A stretch of 7,564 bases of DNA from Flavobacteriales bacterium CG_4_9_14_3_um_filter_32_8 (lineage in GTDB: Bacteria; Bacteroidota; Bacteroidia; Flavobacteriales_E; Vicingaceae), in NCBI GenBank assembly GCA_002790175.1, contig PFUQ01000202.1:1-7564 (forward strand), given 5' to 3'. The translations under genes were made by a program, and so were the position numbers. The notes below the pieces were generated by a model. It ran no database searches and was not told the DNA's origin. It saw only the letters and a list, made by a program, of their open reading frames with translations. Numbering within the stretch: position 1 is the stretch's first letter; each line of letters begins with the position of its first letter. This document shows positions 5,612 to 7,564 of the stretch, piece after piece.

Positions 5612-7456
5612 CTACCTCAACAAGGTCAAACTTCCTTTTTCAATAGTAGTTTCTCCTGTTTTTTTGGTATAACTTACCACATAAAAGTAAGCACCTTCTG
5701 GTAGTTCTGCTCCAGCGTTTGTCCTGCCATCCCAAATCACCAATTCCGTTTTTGCGAGGGACGAAGCAATCTCATTTCCTACACCAAACGCACTACTTTT
5801 TATCAACATTCCCCATCTATTAAACACCTCTGCTTTCAGGCTCTCCAACAAATTAATTCCAAGGACTGAAATAACAAAAGCATCATTTTTACCATCTCCA
5901 TTGGGTGTAAATAAATTTGGTATCAATAAACCAATTTCGTCTTCTACAATTATTGTTTGGCAAATAGTATCAGCACAAGTAGGAACATTGTTGTAAGCAA
6001 CTAAACAAACCTGATAAGTTCCTCTTTGCTCAAATAAACAATTCATTCCCGCTTGTGCCGTCATTCCTGCGAAAGTAGGAATCTCACACAAGCTATCTCC
6101 ATTGCTGTTTATGGCTACCCAACTAAAATTATTAGCGTTTTGAGAAGTATTTGTAAAGTCAATAGTAAGCGGAGCAACTCCATTTATTGGGTTAGCGTTA
6201 AAATTAGCTACTACATTGTTAATTTCATTAATGGTAATGGTATCTATAAACTGGCAACCATTGTTATCGGTAATGGTGAGTTGGTAATTACCAGACACTA
6301 AATTATTAAAAATGTTGGAGGTTTGAAGTTTGATGTTTAAGGTTGTTAAATTAGTAAGTTGATAATTAAAAGGTGCGGCACCATTAGGTATATTGCCCAC
6401 TTGCAGACTGCCGACTGAATCACCACAATTATTAGGTGTGACAATAAGCGTATCTGGAACAGGCAAAGGGTTTACCCACACTTTTACGTGTTCTGTTTTT
6501 ACACAACCACTATCGGTTTTTATTGTTACAATGTAGGTAGTGGTTTGGGTAGGCGTAGCCACAGGTTTAGCCAACGTGCTATCGTTAAAGGTGCTAAAGG
6601 CACTAAACCAACTGTATGTTGCACCGCCTGTGGCGGTTAGTTGCACGGTTTCTCCTGCACAAATGGTATCAATGTTGGTGGTGGCAGTGGTGGTAAAGGT
6701 ATCGCAAGGGGTGCTATATGATAACATGAGTGCTCTAATGGGGTTGGTGTAAATACCTCCGTTTGAATTATCTAATGTTTGATAAGTAAAAGTTACATTT
6801 ACAGCAGTATCTCCATTATTGACATAACTTTTCACATCAGCCAAAGCATCGGTAGCTGCCATTAAACTATCAGGAGTATCATCGTCTAAACCAAATAAGC
6901 TATCGTTGTAGTGAGTAAAATTAGCCCAAGGACCAACACAAGTCCATAAATTAGAGTTTAAATCTTCTCCACCCAATACACCAATGGTTGTTCCATTTAC
7001 AGCCACATAAGAACCATCTTGAAAAGTATCACAAAATTGTAATGCATTTATAGCTAACCCTACTGGATTAGTATTATTAATTGGAGTTAAATTGGTTAGA
7101 TTATAAGTTGTAATTGGTGCAACATCTTTATAATTCAAAAATAAATTTTCATATGCAATATAAAGATAATAAAAAGTATAAACTCCTTTAAAAGAATTAT
7201 TAGGCGGAGGTACAGTTAAAGAGTAATTATTAACTGATGAATCTATATCACTTGTAATATCTAACATATGAATGCTAGAGTTTGGTCTATTTAGACCTGA
7301 CCCATTAAAAGCATTAAAACCATTAGTAACAATAGTATTATCATTAAAAGGATAGTTTATTCCATTTAAGGTTACAGTAATATCATCTGCCAAACTGTCT
7401 CTAGCAGCAATTAAATAGTCGCTCCTTATAAAAGCTAATTTTGGTTGATTTTGCAT
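5612..7456 (-). CDS. Multidomain surface protein with T9SS type B (gliding motility-associated) C-terminal domain, probably 5'-truncated
   Basis: The 614 visible residues show these regions in order: about 1-250 an unassigned extracellular-type region; about 253-330 an Ig-like domain (ICAGETVQLTATGGATYSW, then TTTYIVTIKTDSGC); about 333-411 a SprB-like repeat (SGNYQLTITDNNGCQFIDTI); about 415-505 a PKD domain (VAPLTIDFTNTSQN, then GTYQVCLVAYN); about 508-614 the gliding motility-associated/T9SS type B domain (IPNLFTPNGDGKNDAF, VFNRWGMLI, WDGRTNAGAELPEGAYFY). Such proteins are exported through T9SS and serve as adhesins or cell-surface structural proteins. No signal peptide is present: MQNQPKLAFIRSDYLIAARD looks like the inside of a domain. 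An in-frame TAG directly precedes the ATG and a TGA lies three codons further up, so the true N-terminus is probably lost or the gene was rebuilt. Two REP-like repeats appear translated in frame at residues about 455-472 and 561-570. No terminator separates its end from the convergent lipoprotein gene. Confidence 0.85.
   Translation of the reverse strand: MQNQPKLAFIRSDYLIAARDSLADDITVTLNGINYPFNDNTIVTNGFNAFNGSGLNRPNSSIHMLDITSDIDSSVNNYSLTVPPPNNSFKGVYTFYYLYIAYENLFLNYKDVAPITTYNLTNLTPINNTNPVGLAINALQFCDTFQDGSYVAVNGTTIGVLGGEDLNSNLWTCVGPWANFTHYNDSLFGLDDDTPDSLMAATDALADVKSYVNNGDTAVNVTFTYQTLDNSNGGIYTNPIRALMLSYSTPCDTFTTTATTNIDTICAGETVQLTATGGATYSWFSAFSTFNDSTLAKPVATPTQTTTYIVTIKTDSGCVKTEHVKVWVNPLPVPDTLIVTPNNCGDSVGSLQVGNIPNGAAPFNYQLTNLTTLNIKLQTSNIFNNLVSGNYQLTITDNNGCQFIDTITINEINNVVANFNANPINGVAPLTIDFTNTSQNANNFSWVAINSNGDSLCEIPTFAGMTAQAGMNCLFEQRGTYQVCLVAYNNVPTCADTICQTIIVEDEIGLLIPNLFTPNGDGKNDAFVISVLGINLLESLKAEVFNRWGMLIKSSAFGVGNEIASSLAKTELVIWDGRTNAGAELPEGAYFYVVSYTKKTGETTIEKGSLTLLR
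5747..5776 (-). repeat. REP-like repeat inserted in frame in the T9SS type B domain
   Basis: On the + strand, TTGCGAGGGACGAAGCAA at 5752-5769 followed by TCTCA matches a repeat core I know as a common dispersed element between genes in many bacterial genomes. On the coding strand it gives NEIASSLAKT (residues 561-570). It lies exactly where this domain normally has a short loop between VFNRWGxL and WDGRT, and the loop here is longer than usual by about 14 residues. The stem itself is short (TTGC with GCAA). The match to the repeat family is from memory; the extra loop length is judged against the usual domain pattern. Confidence 0.6.
6041..6093 (-). repeat. REP-like palindromic repeat inserted in frame in the PKD domain
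   Basis: ATTCCTGCGAAAGTAGGAAT at 6063-6082 is an 8-bp inverted repeat (one G-T wobble) with loop GAAA. It is enclosed by a second perfect 7-bp inverted repeat, GCTTGTG at 6051-6057 with CACAAGC at 6087-6093, making a nested hairpin of 43 bases. The sequence GTCATTCCTGCGAAAG with AGGAATCTC is a well-known dispersed intergenic repeat type. The coding strand reads it as EIPTFAGMTAQAGMN (residues 458-472). This replaces the usual D-F-G-D-G-x-x-S region between the first PKD strands and GTYQVCLVAYN. The frame stays open across the element. Confidence 0.65.
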
Positions 7457-7563
7457 CTATTTTGGTCAAAATTCCAACACTCACTCGGCTGTGCCGAGTG
7501 AGTGATATTACTGTTGTTTTTAACAACTTTACCATTCATCAATTTAAAAAACACACCTCTGAT
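7435..7563 (-). CDS. Possible 3' end of an upstream minus-strand gene, read through the palindrome
   Basis: A frame open from the right edge of the window runs 42 codons to TAG at 7437-7435, passing through the palindrome without a stop and overlapping the start of the T9SS type B gene by 22 bases. Its first residues, IRGVFFKLMNGKVVKNN, faintly resemble the end of a T9SS type A domain (G-I-Y-F-x-K-L-x-x-G-x-V-V-x-K). The remaining residues (from SNITHSAQPSECWNF onward) are encoded by the palindrome and its flank and look like a repeat-derived tail. This is short and uncertain; it could equally be noncoding sequence. Confidence 0.2.
   Translation of the reverse strand: MRGVFFKLMNGKVVKNNSNITHSAQPSECWNFDQNRCKINQN
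7478..7504. repeat. Perfect 12-bp palindrome (REP-like) upstream of the T9SS type B gene
   Basis: CACTCACTCGGC at 7478-7489 and GCCGAGTGAGTG at 7493-7504 are perfect inverted copies around the 3-base loop TGT. It is by far the strongest and most GC-rich hairpin in this AT-rich window. A second, weaker inverted repeat, ATTTTG-GT-CAAAAT, sits at 7459-7472 between it and the gene start. There is no T tract directly after the stem on either strand, so a dispersed repeat is more likely than an intrinsic terminator. The sequence resembles REP-type elements scattered through Bacteroidota genomes, though that family assignment is from memory. Confidence 0.6.
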
Positions 7564-7564
7564 T

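Noticed and set aside
6053..6301. Open frame on the + strand starting MCRHSCESRNL
   Set aside because: It is antisense to the T9SS type B gene, and its first residues are the typical spurious translation of the palindromic repeat. It supports the presence of the repeat, not a gene.
6540..6752. Open frame on the + strand of 70 codons
   Set aside because: It is antisense to the Ig-like region of the T9SS type B gene, has low-complexity V/A-rich content and no recognisable features.
7478..7504. The palindrome as an intrinsic terminator
   Set aside because: The stem is strong, but no run of T follows it on either strand, so a REP-like repeat is the better reading.
1..7564. tRNA, rRNA, CRISPR arrays, riboswitches, transposase genes
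   Set aside because: Looking along both strands I found no cloverleaf, regularly spaced repeats, conserved riboswitch core or transposase-like protein.

Overview
The window is AT-rich and reads as Bacteroidota, most likely a Flavobacteriales-type organism. Three things point there: two different type IX secretion (T9SS) C-terminal sorting domains, lipoproteins whose signal peptides end in a short S-C lipobox with no Shine-Dalgarno sequence upstream, and Bacteroidota-type promoters (TTG, about 23 bases, TAnnTTTG).

Left part (1-2928, + strand). The window opens inside a Gfo/Idh/MocA sugar oxidoreductase, of which only the C-terminal part is present. A perfect TACATTTG promoter element begins on the first base after its stop codon. 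It precedes a two-gene unit: a lipoprotein with a TTG start, and a membrane-bound sugar-phosphate transferase of the WcaJ/monotopic phosphoglycosyltransferase type. The transferase start overlaps the lipoprotein stop by one base (TAATG). Together these genes look like part of a surface glycan or exopolysaccharide locus.

Middle part (2929-5606, + strand). A 178-base gap holds a weak hairpin terminator and a probable promoter. Two closely spaced genes follow. The first encodes a secreted protein with a signal peptide, a P-domain-like beta-sandwich, a CotH-type atypical kinase domain and a T9SS type A tail. The second encodes a small lipoprotein of unknown function.

Right part (5607-7564, - strand). 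A convergent gene, separated from the lipoprotein by only 5 bases, encodes a multidomain surface protein: an unassigned N-terminal region, an Ig-like domain, a SprB-like repeat, a PKD domain and a gliding-motility/T9SS type B C-terminal domain. It has no signal peptide and begins immediately downstream of a perfect 12-bp palindrome, so its 5' end looks broken or replaced.

The most unusual point is inside this last gene. Two short REP-like palindromic repeats, of kinds normally seen between genes, appear to be inserted in frame and translated. One interrupts the PKD domain (EIPTFAGMTAQAGMN) and one interrupts the T9SS type B domain (NEIASSLAKT). With the palindrome at the 5' end, three repeat elements lie in or beside one gene. 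This resembles the Rickettsia palindromic elements that create new peptide segments inside proteins.
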